From NCBI GenBank assembly GCA_963665405.2, contig CAXXUH010000004.1, forward strand, positions 248,001 to 312,000: DNA of 64,000 nucleotides. Reading direction: 5' to 3'. Position 1 is the stretch's first letter; every line of letters begins with the position of its first letter. The DNA is from G963665405 sp963665405. Lineage in GTDB: Bacteria; Chloroflexota; Dehalococcoidia; Lucifugimonadales; G963665405. Shown here in pieces: positions 1-9,400 of this stretch. Under the pieces are notes generated by a model, which saw only the letters and a list, made by a program, of their open reading frames with translations, was not told the origin of the DNA and searched no databases. The translations under genes were made by a program, and so were the position numbers.

Positions 1-493
1 GGGCTCCAACAACTACTCCGAAGAGGATGTGGAGCATGAAGAATCCGACGGCGGTCATCGGGGGGTAGCCCAGCGCGAAGGGGCCCGGCGCCTCCATGTC
101 CCCGTTCCTGATCAGCGGGTGCATCAGGCGCATCGTCCCCAGACCCATCCCCACGACGATCCAGTGAACGAAACCAAAGAGGACGCCCCACGCGGCCAGC
201 GACGTCTCCAGCCCGAACGCGGTGATGAACCCGACGTGTATCAGCCCGAAGACGGCGCTCATTCCCGCGTGAATCATCGCGCCCGTGGCGTACGTGACCG
301 TCTTGCCCCTGAACGTCGCGCCGCCACCCGCGTACGCGACTGTCCCGTCCCGCGCCATCATCGTCCCCAGCATCAGGAAAAGGTTCATCTTCATCTGCCG
401 AGGCATCATGGCGATCCCCATATAGAGGAGCACGCCCATAGCCGCCCCGCCGATAAGACCCGCAGCCACTGCTGCCCCTCCATCGAAACCCAT
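1..493 (-). CDS. polytopic membrane protein, cut by window edge
   Basis: The reverse strand reads ATG-GGT-TTC from 493 with no stop before base 1, giving the first 164 residues. A G-rich ribosome site (GGGGGGTGG) lies about 3-4 bases before the ATG. The protein is mostly hydrophobic: a first segment of roughly residues 6-30 (glycine, alanine and leucine rich), then segments near 78-100, 105-128 and 145-164. Methionine-rich turns and a short polar stretch (RDGTVAYAGGG) lie between them. No catalytic motif is visible and I do not recognise the family. The opposite-strand reading of the same DNA is arginine/histidine-rich and looks like a shadow. It is divergent from the Crp/Fnr gene, with a 229-bp shared intergenic region. 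Confidence 0.7.
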   Translation of the reverse strand, partial: MGFDGGAAVAAGLIGGAAMGVLLYMGIAMMPRQMKMNLFLMLGTMMARDGTVAYAGGGATFRGKTVTYATGAMIHAGMSAVFGLIHVGFITAFGLETSLAAWGVLFGFVHWIVVGMGLGTMRLMHPLIRNGDMEAPGPFALGYPPMTAVGFFMLHILFGVVVGA

Positions 494-722
494 GTTCCAC
501 CCCCCGGTTGATCCGCCCGTCGGTGTTCAGCGATCTACCAGTTTTGATGTGACCGGCCTGTCCGCAGTTCGGTGGTCTTGCATACACAGCCGGCGCTCGG
601 ACGGGTGAAAAGTCCTCGGAAACATCGATTTCCGTCTCCGGGGCATCAAAGATGCGGGTGGTATGCGCTTTCCGGATGAGGAAAGGCTGGTGCCACCAAG
701 GCTCTGTCCGGAGGTGAAGGCG

Positions 723-1484
723 ATGATACCGGCCCTCATTCACCGTCGAAGGGGATCGAAGTCAAGCGACCCGGTCACCGAGGAGCCATGCGCTCTGGAG
801 TCGAGCAAGCTGCAGCTCCTGAGCGCCATGGACATCTTTCAGGACCTTCCGGAGGAGGAGGTCGAGAGGCTGATGGCGGCCACTCCCATGAAGACGGCCG
901 AGCGGGGCGCGGTCTTCTACGGATCCCAGGATGGCCCCGAGGTGCTCTTCATGCTGAAGTCGGGCAGGGTAGAGCTCTATCGCGAGTCGTCGGACGGGAA
1001 GAAGCTGACCCTTGCCGTCGTGGAGCAGGGGGCGTTCTTTGGCGAGATGTCTCTGGTCGGACAGCGTCTCGTCGGTACGTCGGCGATGGCCCTCGAAGAC
1101 AGCGTGATCTGCCGGCTAAGCCGCGAAGACGTGCAGACGCTGATGGTCGAGCATCCGACTGTGGCCATACGAGTAATAGAGGTGATGGCCGGCAGGCTTC
1201 AGGAGGCGCGGGACGCCCTGCAAGAGATGGCCTTTAACGACGTCACCGGGAGGGTGGCCGGACTGCTGCTGAGGCTGGCCGGCGAGGATATCAACATAGT
1301 GGAGGGGTACTCTCACCAGGACCTGGCGTCGATGGTGGGGTGCCTGCGGGAGAGCCTCACCGTGGTGCTGGACCGGCTGAAAGGGAGCGGGGCCCTGTCC
1401 ATCGGCCGGAAGAAGATCGAGATCACTGATCGCGCCCAGCTCGAGCGGGTGGTGAGCCTGCGATCTGGCGGCCGCGGCTCTTAG
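723..1484 (+). CDS. Crp/Fnr family transcriptional regulator
   Basis: A one-component regulator with an N-terminal cyclic-nucleotide-binding fold (about residues 35-150; the core reads VLFMLKSGRVELYRES and then GAFFGEMSLVG) and a C-terminal Crp-type winged helix. The recognition part is YSHQDLASMVGCLRESLTVV, followed by the wing LSIGRKKIEI. In this family the N-terminal domain binds a ligand or senses redox state and the HTH binds promoter DNA. No FNR-type cysteine cluster is visible, so oxygen sensing by an Fe-S cluster is unlikely; the ligand is unknown. The ATG at 723 was chosen over the upstream ATG at 663 because GGAGGTG (710-716) lies six bases before it. 253 residues, normal for the family. 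A DUF427 gene follows 67 bp downstream and may be co-transcribed. Confidence 0.88.
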   Translation: MIPALIHRRRGSKSSDPVTEEPCALESSKLQLLSAMDIFQDLPEEEVERLMAATPMKTAERGAVFYGSQDGPEVLFMLKSGRVELYRESSDGKKLTLAVVEQGAFFGEMSLVGQRLVGTSAMALEDSVICRLSREDVQTLMVEHPTVAIRVIEVMAGRLQEARDALQEMAFNDVTGRVAGLLLRLAGEDINIVEGYSHQDLASMVGCLRESLTVVLDRLKGSGALSIGRKKIEITDRAQLERVVSLRSGGRGS

Positions 1485-1551
1485 CCTCCAGGGGATGGAA
1501 GTGACTGTGGGTCAGAGGCCCTGACCTCGTGAAAAAGAGAGGAGCGGAACT

Positions 1552-1845
1552 ATGAAGGCTACCTGGAAGACCATCACGCTGGCGGAGAGTGACAATACCG
1601 TTGACGTCTCCGGAGTCCACTATTTCCCCCAGGAGTCCATGAGAGAACAGTACTTCCGGGAGACCCAAACGCACACAACGTGCCCCATCAAGGGCCGCGC
1701 GAGCTACTACGACGTCGAGGTCGATGGCGAGATCAAGAGGGACGCCGCGTGGTTCTACCCGGACCCGCTACCGGCCTTCCGGGAGATCAAGGACCACGTC
1801 GCGTTCTACGGTCCTCAGCAGGGCGGTGTGGAAGTCCTGTCTTAG
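1552..1845 (+). CDS. DUF427 domain protein
   Basis: A 97-residue protein that is essentially one DUF427 domain. It has the family's signature features: VDVSGVHYFP near residues 18-27, the TCPIKGRASYYDV stretch near 44-55, and AWFYPDPLP near 66-74. The small beta-tent fold is widespread in actinobacteria, Chloroflexi and proteobacteria; no reaction is firmly established. A GAGGAGCGG ribosome site precedes the ATG. It sits directly behind the Crp/Fnr regulator on the same strand. Confidence 0.85.
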   Translation: MKATWKTITLAESDNTVDVSGVHYFPQESMREQYFRETQTHTTCPIKGRASYYDVEVDGEIKRDAAWFYPDPLPAFREIKDHVAFYGPQQGGVEVLS

Positions 1846-2277
1846 AGTCCCGTCCCCTTAGTTCACCGAACAAGTCCGACGTCGGTAGGGTGAACCCACC
1901 CCGGGGTGTTTTGCCCAACCGGCTTACTGTTTTCGACCCCGCCCGAACTGGGTTCGCAAGCGCCCCACCACCGTCTGCCTCCAAGGCGACCGATTTTCGC
2001 AGCGATCTTCTGGGACGGGCTAGTACCAGTACCAGTTGGCTTTGGTGACTGTCATTCTGAACGCAGTGAAGAATCTGGGGAGGCACGGGGGCGAGTGATA
2101 CCTGTGTGCTACCACGCCATCCCCAGATACTTCGTCGCTCTGCTCCTCAGCATGACAACCACAATCACCTTGACCGGGTACTTGCCACTTCGGACCCCCG
2201 TCCAACAAGGGGCCCGCGCCGCTGGGTGCTACAATGACGGCTGTCCGGACCGCCCCGGGAACCCCTGGAGAAGCTAG
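1846..2277. other. intergenic stretch with a palindromic repeat
   Basis: No convincing gene. It holds the inverted repeat annotated at 2050-2157, then the upstream region of the sensor kinase now separated from its gene by an IS. A TACAAT hexamer at 2230-2235 could be a -10 element, but I see no good -35 at 16-18 bp. GGAG at 2267-2270 is the likely displaced ribosome site of the kinase gene. Confidence 0.5.
2050..2157. repeat. palindromic intergenic repeat (MITE/REP-like)
   Basis: The left arm begins TGTCATTCTGA and runs to GAATCTGGGG (2080). The right arm runs from CCCCAGAT (2121) to TCAGCATGACA (2157). The reverse complement of the right arm begins TGTCATGCTGAG and ends ATCTGGGG, so the arms match with several mismatches around a 40-base centre. 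Short palindromes with a TGTCATTCTGAG...GAATCT core are common as dispersed repeats in environmental genomes. Only one copy is visible here. Confidence 0.55.
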
Positions 2278-3493
2278 GAACGCTCTGAACAAGTCAGACG
2301 GGATGTGGCAGAGTAAGGGCTGGCCCCACCTCATGCCGATGGAGGGCGGAAACGATGGACCAGCCGACGTTCGCGGACTTGGAATACCAAGGCAAGAAGC
2401 GCAAGACCCGCCGGGAGTTGTTCTTGGAGCGGATGGATGGGCTCATCCCTTGGCAGCGATTGGAGGAGCGTATCCGCCCGTGCTACCCCCAGGCCGGCCG
2501 CGGGCGGCGGCCCTATGCGCTCTCGGTGATGCTGCGCATTCACTGTGTGCAACTCTTCTATAACCTGAGCGATCCCGGCATGGAGGACCTCCTCTATGAG
2601 GCCGAATCGGTGCGCCGGTTCGCCGGGCTGCGACTGTCGGAAGCGTTGCCGGACGAGACCACCATCCTCAACTTCCGTCATCTCCTCGAAAGCCACGAGC
2701 TAGGCCAAGGCCTGTTCGAGGAGATCAACCGCCATCTGGAAGCCCAGGGACTGCGGCTGCGTGAAGGGACGATCGTGGACGCCAGCATCATCGAAGCGCC
2801 GTCGTCGACGAAGAATCGGGGAGGCGCGCGGGACCCGGAGATGCATCAGGCGAAGAAGGGGAATGAGAGGCACTTCGGGATGAAGCTGCACATCGGAGTG
2901 GACGCGGATACGGGCTTGGCGCATAGCATGACGACGACGGCGGCGAACGTGAACGACGTGACCGAAGCCCACCGGCTGCTGCACGGGAACGAGGCGCAGG
3001 CGTGGGGCGATGCGGGGTATCAGGGAGTCCAGAAGCGGGAGGAGCATCGGGAGCGACGGGTGGAGTGGCAGGTGGCGATGCGGCCCGGTCTGCGCCGGCA
3101 CCTGAGTCCCGGGAGTCAGGAGGCGCTGGGGGAACATCGCAAGGCGTCGGTCAGAGCGAAGGTAGAGCATCCGTTCCTGTATGTGAAACGGCGCTTTGGC
3201 TATGCGAAGGTGCGGTATCGTGGCCTGGCCAAGAACACGCAACGGCTGGTGCTGCTGCTGGGGATGGCCAACCTGCTGATAGCCGCGGGCGGCCAAGCTC
3301 GGTGAGAGGGCCAACGGTGACCATTCCCGGCAGCGCTCCCTCCCCAGCCTCTCTTCCCCAACCGCGAATGAGGCGTGAGGGCTGCGGCCTGGGCTCCCCG
3401 ATCCCAGTCGGCGCGTCGCCGGAGGGTCGAAGCGCCTCCCGTACCCGCCCATTCCAGTAGAATCCGGCTCACCCTTAGTTGTTCAGAGGTTCC
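2278..3493 (+). mobile_element. IS5-family insertion sequence, copy 1
   Basis: A complete element of 1216 bp. The ends are imperfect inverted repeats: left GAACGCTCTGAACAA from 2278, right complement GGAACCTCTGAACAA from 3493. It is flanked by the 4-bp direct repeat CTAG (2274-2277 and 3494-3497), which fits the YTAR target of IS5-group elements. It carries one transposase gene. Removing the element plus one CTAG rejoins GGAG-AAGCTA-GTG, a Shine-Dalgarno and start codon for the downstream sensor kinase. A second copy is at 42467-43663. Confidence 0.88.
2355..3305 (+). CDS. IS5-family transposase
   Basis: A DDE transposase of 316 residues that fills the IS5 element. The N-terminal DUF772-type domain (about residues 45-120; RRPYALSVMLRIHCVQLFYN) is followed by the catalytic domain. 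The likely catalytic acids are D in GTIVDASIIEA, D in AWGDAGYQGV and E in RAKVEHPF, with the RFGYAKVRYRGL motif typical of the IS5 C-terminus. It closely matches the copy at 42544-43494 along the whole length but differs at many positions, so these are diverged relatives rather than a recent duplication. The ORF is intact and could be active. Confidence 0.93.
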   Translation: MDQPTFADLEYQGKKRKTRRELFLERMDGLIPWQRLEERIRPCYPQAGRGRRPYALSVMLRIHCVQLFYNLSDPGMEDLLYEAESVRRFAGLRLSEALPDETTILNFRHLLESHELGQGLFEEINRHLEAQGLRLREGTIVDASIIEAPSSTKNRGGARDPEMHQAKKGNERHFGMKLHIGVDADTGLAHSMTTTAANVNDVTEAHRLLHGNEAQAWGDAGYQGVQKREEHRERRVEWQVAMRPGLRRHLSPGSQEALGEHRKASVRAKVEHPFLYVKRRFGYAKVRYRGLAKNTQRLVLLLGMANLLIAAGGQAR

Positions 3494-3496
3494 CTA

Positions 3497-5917
3497 GTGG
3501 AGCCCGTTCGAGAGCCCAGAGGTCCGCAAGAGCTTGCGAGGCTCAGGCACGAGGTGAGCAAGCTCCGAGGACGCCTTTCGCTCTTGAGCGACCTGGGGGC
3601 CCGAATCACATCGTCTCTCAACCTGCCGTCGGTCCTGCAGGCCGTGGTCGATGGAGCGTGCTAGCTTACCAACGCCAGGTACGGCGCCCTGGGCGTCTTC
3701 GATGAATCCGGCACGCCCCGGCAGTTCGTTACACACGGCCTGACGGATAAGCAGCGCCGGAAGATCGGTGAGCCTCCGCGGGGGCTGGGTCTGCTCGGCT
3801 GGCTGAACGAGATACAGCGGCCTATCAGGCTCGCCGACGTGACCGGGCATCCGCGCTCTACAGGTTTTCCCCCGAACCACCCTGCTATGAAGAGCTTCCT
3901 GGGCGTACCGATACGTCATTCGGACGAGGCGCTCGGTAATCTCTACCTGACGGAGAAGGAGGGTGGGGACGAGTTCACCCCTGAGGACGAGGAGACCCTC
4001 GCTGTGTTTGCCCATCAGGCGGCTCTGGCGATTCGGAACGCCAACCGTTTCGAGGGCGAGCAGAGGGCACACGCTCAGGCGGAGGCGGCCAGACGCTCGC
4101 TCGAAACACTCGTCCGGACATCGCCGGTCGGTGTGTTAGTCATAGAGGCCGGGAGCGAGAAGGTCTTGCTCATCAACCGCGAGGCGGAGCGTATCCTGGG
4201 GGTCTCGCGTGAGCCGGGCGATCACCTGGAAAGGTATGAGCAGACTGCCGTTAGAGAAAGTCCCGACGGCCACGCCCTCTTGCCCGACGAGCTTCCGATC
4301 CGCAGGGCCCTCGTGAACGGGGAGACCGTGCGCGCCGAGGAGATCCGGTTCAGGTTTCCCGATGATCGGGCCGTTCCCACTCTCGTGAACGCCACGCCGA
4401 TCTACGAGGATGGGGATCGAATCTCGGCGGCGGTCGCCGTAATCCAGGACATCACCCCCCTGGAGGAGCTAGAGAGCCTGAGAAGCGAATTCCTCGGTGT
4501 GGTGAGTCACGAGCTCAAGACGCCGCTCACGGCGATCAAGGGATCGGCGGCGATCGCGTTGGATAGCGAGCGAGAGCCCAGTTTGGAGGAGACCAGGGAG
4601 CTGTTCGAGATCATCGACGAGCAGTCTGACCGGCTCCGGGATCTGATCGACAACCTGCTCGACATCACGCGGATCGAGGCTGGCAGCCTGACAGTGCAGC
4701 CCGAGTCCGTTGACATCGCCGACATCGTGCGAGACGCGGTATCCGTGTTTTCGAGAGGGGGTGCTGGGCAGTCCATCGAGGTCGACATACCGGACGACCC
4801 GCCGAGGGTGCAGGCGGACAGGCGCCGGCTGGTCCAGGTCCTTTCGAACCTGCTGAACAACGCCTCCAAGTTCGCGCCGGACAGGTCAGAGATCGCCATC
4901 GAGATCCGGCCCGGCGACGATCAGGTGACGGTGAGCGTGCGAGATCAGGGGCGCGGCATCGCCAGGGACAAGCTTCCGTACCTGTTCAAGAAGTTTGCGC
5001 AGGTTCACGATGACGCCCAGAGCCGCCTCGGTGGGAGCGGCCTGGGGCTTGCGATCTCCAGGGGTCTGATCGAGGCTCAGGGGGGACGCATCTGGGCCGA
5101 CAGCGAAGGGGAAGGGAGGGGCGCAACCTTCAGCTTCACGCTTCCTTTGGCCTCTGGGGAGGCCGCCGACCCGCTCACGGACGTGACCCGGCGCGGTGCT
5201 CTAAAAGGCAGCATAAGCCGTGCTTCGGAGCGAACCAGGATTCTCGCCGTCGATGACGACCCAAGGGTCCTGCGACTGGTGAAGAGGGTCCTCGGCGAGG
5301 CCGGATACGAGGCGACCCTGACGACCGATCCGCTCGAGGTCGTCGGTATCGTGGAGGTCGAGGAGCCCGATCTGATCCTGCTCGACCTGAATCTGGGGGC
5401 AACCTCCGGACTCGAGCTTCTGAAGCGCATCCGGGAGTTCTCAGGGGTACCAGCGATCTTCCTGACGGCGAGCGACCGGACCGAGGATACGGTCGCGGCG
5501 CTGAAGCTCGGCGCCGACGACTACATTACCAAGCCGTTTTCACCGTCGGAGCTGCTGGCCCGAATCGAGGCGACTCTCAGACGTCGAGCCCTTCCGGACA
5601 CGATGGAGGCGCGGCCCCCCTTCGTGGTAGAGGACCTGACGATCAATTTCGCCGAGCGCCGGGTCACCGTCGGGGGCCGGCCGGTCGCACTCTCCGCCAC
5701 CGAGTACAAGCTGCTCTACGAGATGGCGACGCACGCCGGGCTCGTCCTGACTCACGACCAGATCCTGCAGCGAGTCTGGGGGCCGACCTACTCGGGGTCC
5801 ACGGAGCTCGTGCGGTCCGTAGTTCGCAACGTCCGCCGAAAGCTAGGGGACGACGCCAGAAACCCGCGCTTCATCTTCACCGAGCCACAGGTCGGCTACC
5901 GCGCCGCGAAGCCCTGA
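3497..5917 (+). pseudogene. hybrid GAF-PAS histidine kinase fused to OmpR regulator, with an in-frame amber codon
   Basis: One reading frame from GTG 3497 to 5917 (807 codons) is interrupted only by TAG at 3662-3664 (codon 56). Before the stop is the start of a GAF domain (coiled coil, then SLNLPSVLQAVVDGAC). After it the domain continues (LTNARYGALGVF and onward to about residue 180). Next come a PAS domain (about 200-310), HisKA with phosphoacceptor H338 in SHELKTPL, HATPase_c (GRGIARDKL, GGSGLGLAI), a receiver domain with D630 in ILLDLNLG, and an OmpR-type winged helix at the C-terminus. Kinase and DNA-binding regulator are thus one polypeptide. Codons after the stop remain well conserved, so the stop is recent, a sequence error, or bypassed by a downstream start. 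IS5 lies between its ribosome site and its GTG. Confidence 0.82.
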
Positions 5918-6099
5918 GGCCAGCCCCTTCTCCCGCCTCCCGTTACCGCACACGGTTCTTTCATTTTCCCAGCCGGGTCTGTCACGCGCTGTTCACATCG
6001 GGATCTTACGTTGGCCTGGTGCCCCAGTAGGCCCGGGCGTATCTTCGGTCCGCTGGATGTCCGAGGCACGCGCTGGTGGAAGACGAAGGCCGGACGATC

Positions 6100-6471
6100 A
6101 TGCGAAGAGTCCTGGTGGTTGAGAACGACGCGGCGGTGGGCCGCATGCTGAGGATCGCTCTCCGGAAGTCCGGCTTCGAGCCCAGGGTCGTGGCCCGCGG
6201 AGCCGAGGCGATGGCGATCCTCGACGACGATCCTCCCGACGCCGTCCTCCTGGACCTCAGCGTGTCCGGCCGCGACAGGGGCAGGCTGCTAGCCAGGGTG
6301 CGAGGGACCGATGGGCGAGGGGCCCCGGTTCCTTTCCTCGTGATCTCGGGGATGGATCCTTACGACGCCGCACGCCGGTTCGGGGACCTCGGCGACCGCT
6401 ACCTCGTCAAGCCGTTCGAGCCCCGTGAGCTGGCCGACAAGCTGGACAGTCTGTTCCGCCAGGCCGGATAG
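6100..6471 (+). CDS. stand-alone receiver-domain response regulator
   Basis: A single REC domain of 123 residues without an output domain. Seen: the acidic pocket in VVENDAAV near residues 7-8, phosphoacceptor D52 in VLLDLSVSG, and the conserved lysine in YLVKPFEP near residue 102. The ATG at 6100 gives the usual REC beginning MRRVLVVEND; a GTG at 6076 would add eight residues. No strong ribosome site is visible for either. Such single-domain regulators receive phosphate from a kinase and act by protein contact; the hybrid kinase upstream, 182 bp away on the same strand, is an obvious but untested partner. Confidence 0.82.
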   Translation: MRRVLVVENDAAVGRMLRIALRKSGFEPRVVARGAEAMAILDDDPPDAVLLDLSVSGRDRGRLLARVRGTDGRGAPVPFLVISGMDPYDAARRFGDLGDRYLVKPFEPRELADKLDSLFRQAG

Positions 6472-6498
6472 GCCGGAGACCGCCGGGCAGCTGAAAGT

Positions 6499-9400
6499 CT
6501 AAGACCCTGGGTTATCCACTGTGAAGCTTGCCGTCGCGGTCTCTTCCCCGAACTCAGTCCTGAGCGTGGTACTGACCGTATGGATTCCGTTCGAGAGCTG
6601 TGTGGTGTCATAGGGGAGCGCGCTCCTTGTCGGGTCACCCGTATCGGTGCCGGCGAGGTCAAAGGGAGCGGTGTTCTCACGCTTCACAAACACCCCGTCA
6701 ATATAGAAGTCGACCCTCGACACTTCATCGTCTGGGCTCGTGAAGATGAAAACGTCTCCCGCCAGCGTCCGACCCTCGAGAAGCAAGGGACTTGCCCTCG
6801 TGGCTGACGAGCTCACGAGAAGTGCATACCCCCCTCCGACGTTCAGCTCCACCAAGATGACATCCGACTCGAAACCGGCCGCCGTCGCTTCCACCGTGCC
6901 CCGATATGTCCCCGGGAGGAGCCCCGCCGTGTCAAAACTGAACGCGACGGTTGCCGGGGTCGTTACGGAAGTTGACGTCACGGAGAGCCATGGAACGCTT
7001 TCGGCCAACGTAAAACTGGCCGGCGAGTCGTCACTGGTGTCAATGTCCACAATTGCACTAGCCAGACCGTCTTTCTCAACCGCCACCGAGACGAAAGACC
7101 GAGCGAACTCCATGCTCGCAGGGCACCCTCCAGAAAGACGGTACTCAAAGCTGTCGAAAATGACCGGCGGCGTGCCGTCGCCAACGACACCGTATGCCTC
7201 TAGCCTGAGCGAGCCCGAGGCGGACACTGCGACGCGGGCGAACGTATGCATCGTGTTGTCTCGGAAGGCTGTCCAAAATGGCTGCGGATCGGTCGCCCAC
7301 TGAGAGAAATCTCCGTTCCTGTTGCTCAGCTTTCCGCCCGGGCTGACCTTGACCCACGTCACGCCATCGGTCCCGTCGTAGCAGGTCAGAGACGAGGAGG
7401 TAAGAGTGATGCTGTCGGGAACCCCGATCAGCGGGAACGTCCGCTCGTACGACTGGTCGTGGGCCGTAAGAACCAGCTTAACCCCGAGGGCCTCGAAGAG
7501 CGGTCCGAGCTGCGCCCGCAGCGAAAGGTTGGACGGGTGGTTCTCGCCGTCGGAGAAGGGAGCCACGTGGAAGTATGGGACGACCCACCTGGCGCCTGCG
7601 GCAAAGGCCGCCGTGATATCCTGTTCGACCCAATTGCGATCCGCTTCCGGCAGGGGGTTCCCGTTGTACACGGCAAGTATCGAAACAAAGTGAACATCTC
7701 CGACGTCGAATGAGTAGAAGCGCTGGCCATTGGAGCCGCTCGGGGTTGCAAAGCGTTGCTCCCACTCCTCAAACCCTTCTCCCAGGAGGACCTCGTGGTT
7801 CCCGTACGTCGGCATCATCGGCGACCGAGCGCCTATCGGCTCCATCTGGTTGAACCAGGCGTCGATCGTGGTGTCGAGAGTGCCATACCGCGTGTCGGTG
7901 CTGTAATACGCGTAGTCGCCGCCCAGGAGCACGAGGTCCGGGTTCATCGCGGCGATCTCGTCCCTTACCTGTTCGGTTCCCGTCGCGAGATCGTCGAGCC
8001 TGCCGATCAGCCCAGTGTCCGCGACGAAGATGAAGTCGAAGTCCGCCGGCCCGGCCGGAGGCGCCGTCTTCGTCGTGAACACGTCGCTCCACACGCCGCC
8101 ATCGCCAAGCACTCGATATTCGTAGTCTGTGCCCGGGAGAAGCCCTGCAAGTGTCGCCTCGTGCAGAGTGCCGGAGGTCCCCGATGCCCTGAGGGAGCCG
8201 GCGGCACTCTGCCAAACAGCGTCGCCCTGCTTCCTGTACTCAACATCAGACGCCGCCGCAGTGTCCCAGGTGTGCCAAACGACGGTGAACGTGGTGGACG
8301 GATCCTGCGTCCACGACAGGTGGATCTGGTCGGCGCCTGAGGTTGACAGGTGGACGAGCCAGTCGTCACCGTCGGACGGGGAAGTGAGCCCCTGGCCATC
8401 GCTGGTGGTCCCTCCCGAACGCCTGTCGGAGGTGTTCTGCGCGTTGATCCACTCCACCGAGAACGGACCTCCCGTTATCGCTACACTCACCGATCCCGGC
8501 GATCCTAAATAGACCAGGTACTCACGGCCCGTCTCCGCAAGGCAGTACCCATTGCTGACGAGACCCTGACAGGGGCTCATCTTGTAGAACGGGATCGTCT
8601 CGAAGAGGTCCAGAACATCCTTGATGATGTCGTGCCGCCACTGGCGCCTGTCCGCCAGATCGAGGCTGCCGGTGAACCCAGAGGAAGAGTTGCCTTCGTC
8701 TCCAGCGTTGGGTCCGCCCATGTCACCGAAGGCGAAGGCCGCGGCTGACATGGTGATCACGTAGGCGTTCTTGCGAAGCTGGTCGTCGCTGTAGTCGGGG
8801 TGGTTCTGGTTACCGGACCACAGGGTCTCCTGAGCATACAGTGGCTTGCTGGGGTTGTGGCTGCCGAGCAGGCCGCCGCTCAACGTGCCTAGATTGGTGG
8901 TCTTGGGCCCCTGGAGAGTGCCGTAAGAGGTCCAGGAGGAGTTCTCGTACGGGTCGCCCCCGGTCCTGTTGTGAACCGACAGGGGATGGCCGAAGACGTC
9001 AAGGCTTTGGATCTCGTTGCCGAGCCGCGACACGTCGGAGCCGGACATCCAACCCAGATTGGGCTCTGGACCTGCCACGTTGAGAAGGATGTTCCAGTAG
9101 GAACCCAGTCGGGCCAAGGTATACCTGATGTAGGCGGTCTGATCGCCCTCCACCGTGGGATAGTCGGAATCTCTGCCGAAGAAGCCCGCGAACGGGTAGA
9201 CCATTATCCGGCGATTCGCCAGCTCGTCCAGGATGGTCTCCATCTTCCGGTATTCGGCGGCGTCGAGCGGCCAGAGGTTGGGGGTGTCCCATCCAAGGCC
9301 TCGGCCCGATCTCTCTCGGTTGAGGTAGTGGCTCGCGACTGAAATCAGATTGTAGCCCTGGGCCTGGAACCAATCGAGGAAGACGGCGCGCTTGTCGCCA

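Noticed and set aside
29..511. Forward ORF of 160 codons
   Set aside because: Histidine/arginine/proline-rich; the reverse strand encodes a continuous hydrophobic protein with a good start.
3662..3664. Amber codon as pyrrolysine or programmed read-through
   Set aside because: No pyl genes or special context in the window and the position is not an active site; error or mutation is simpler.
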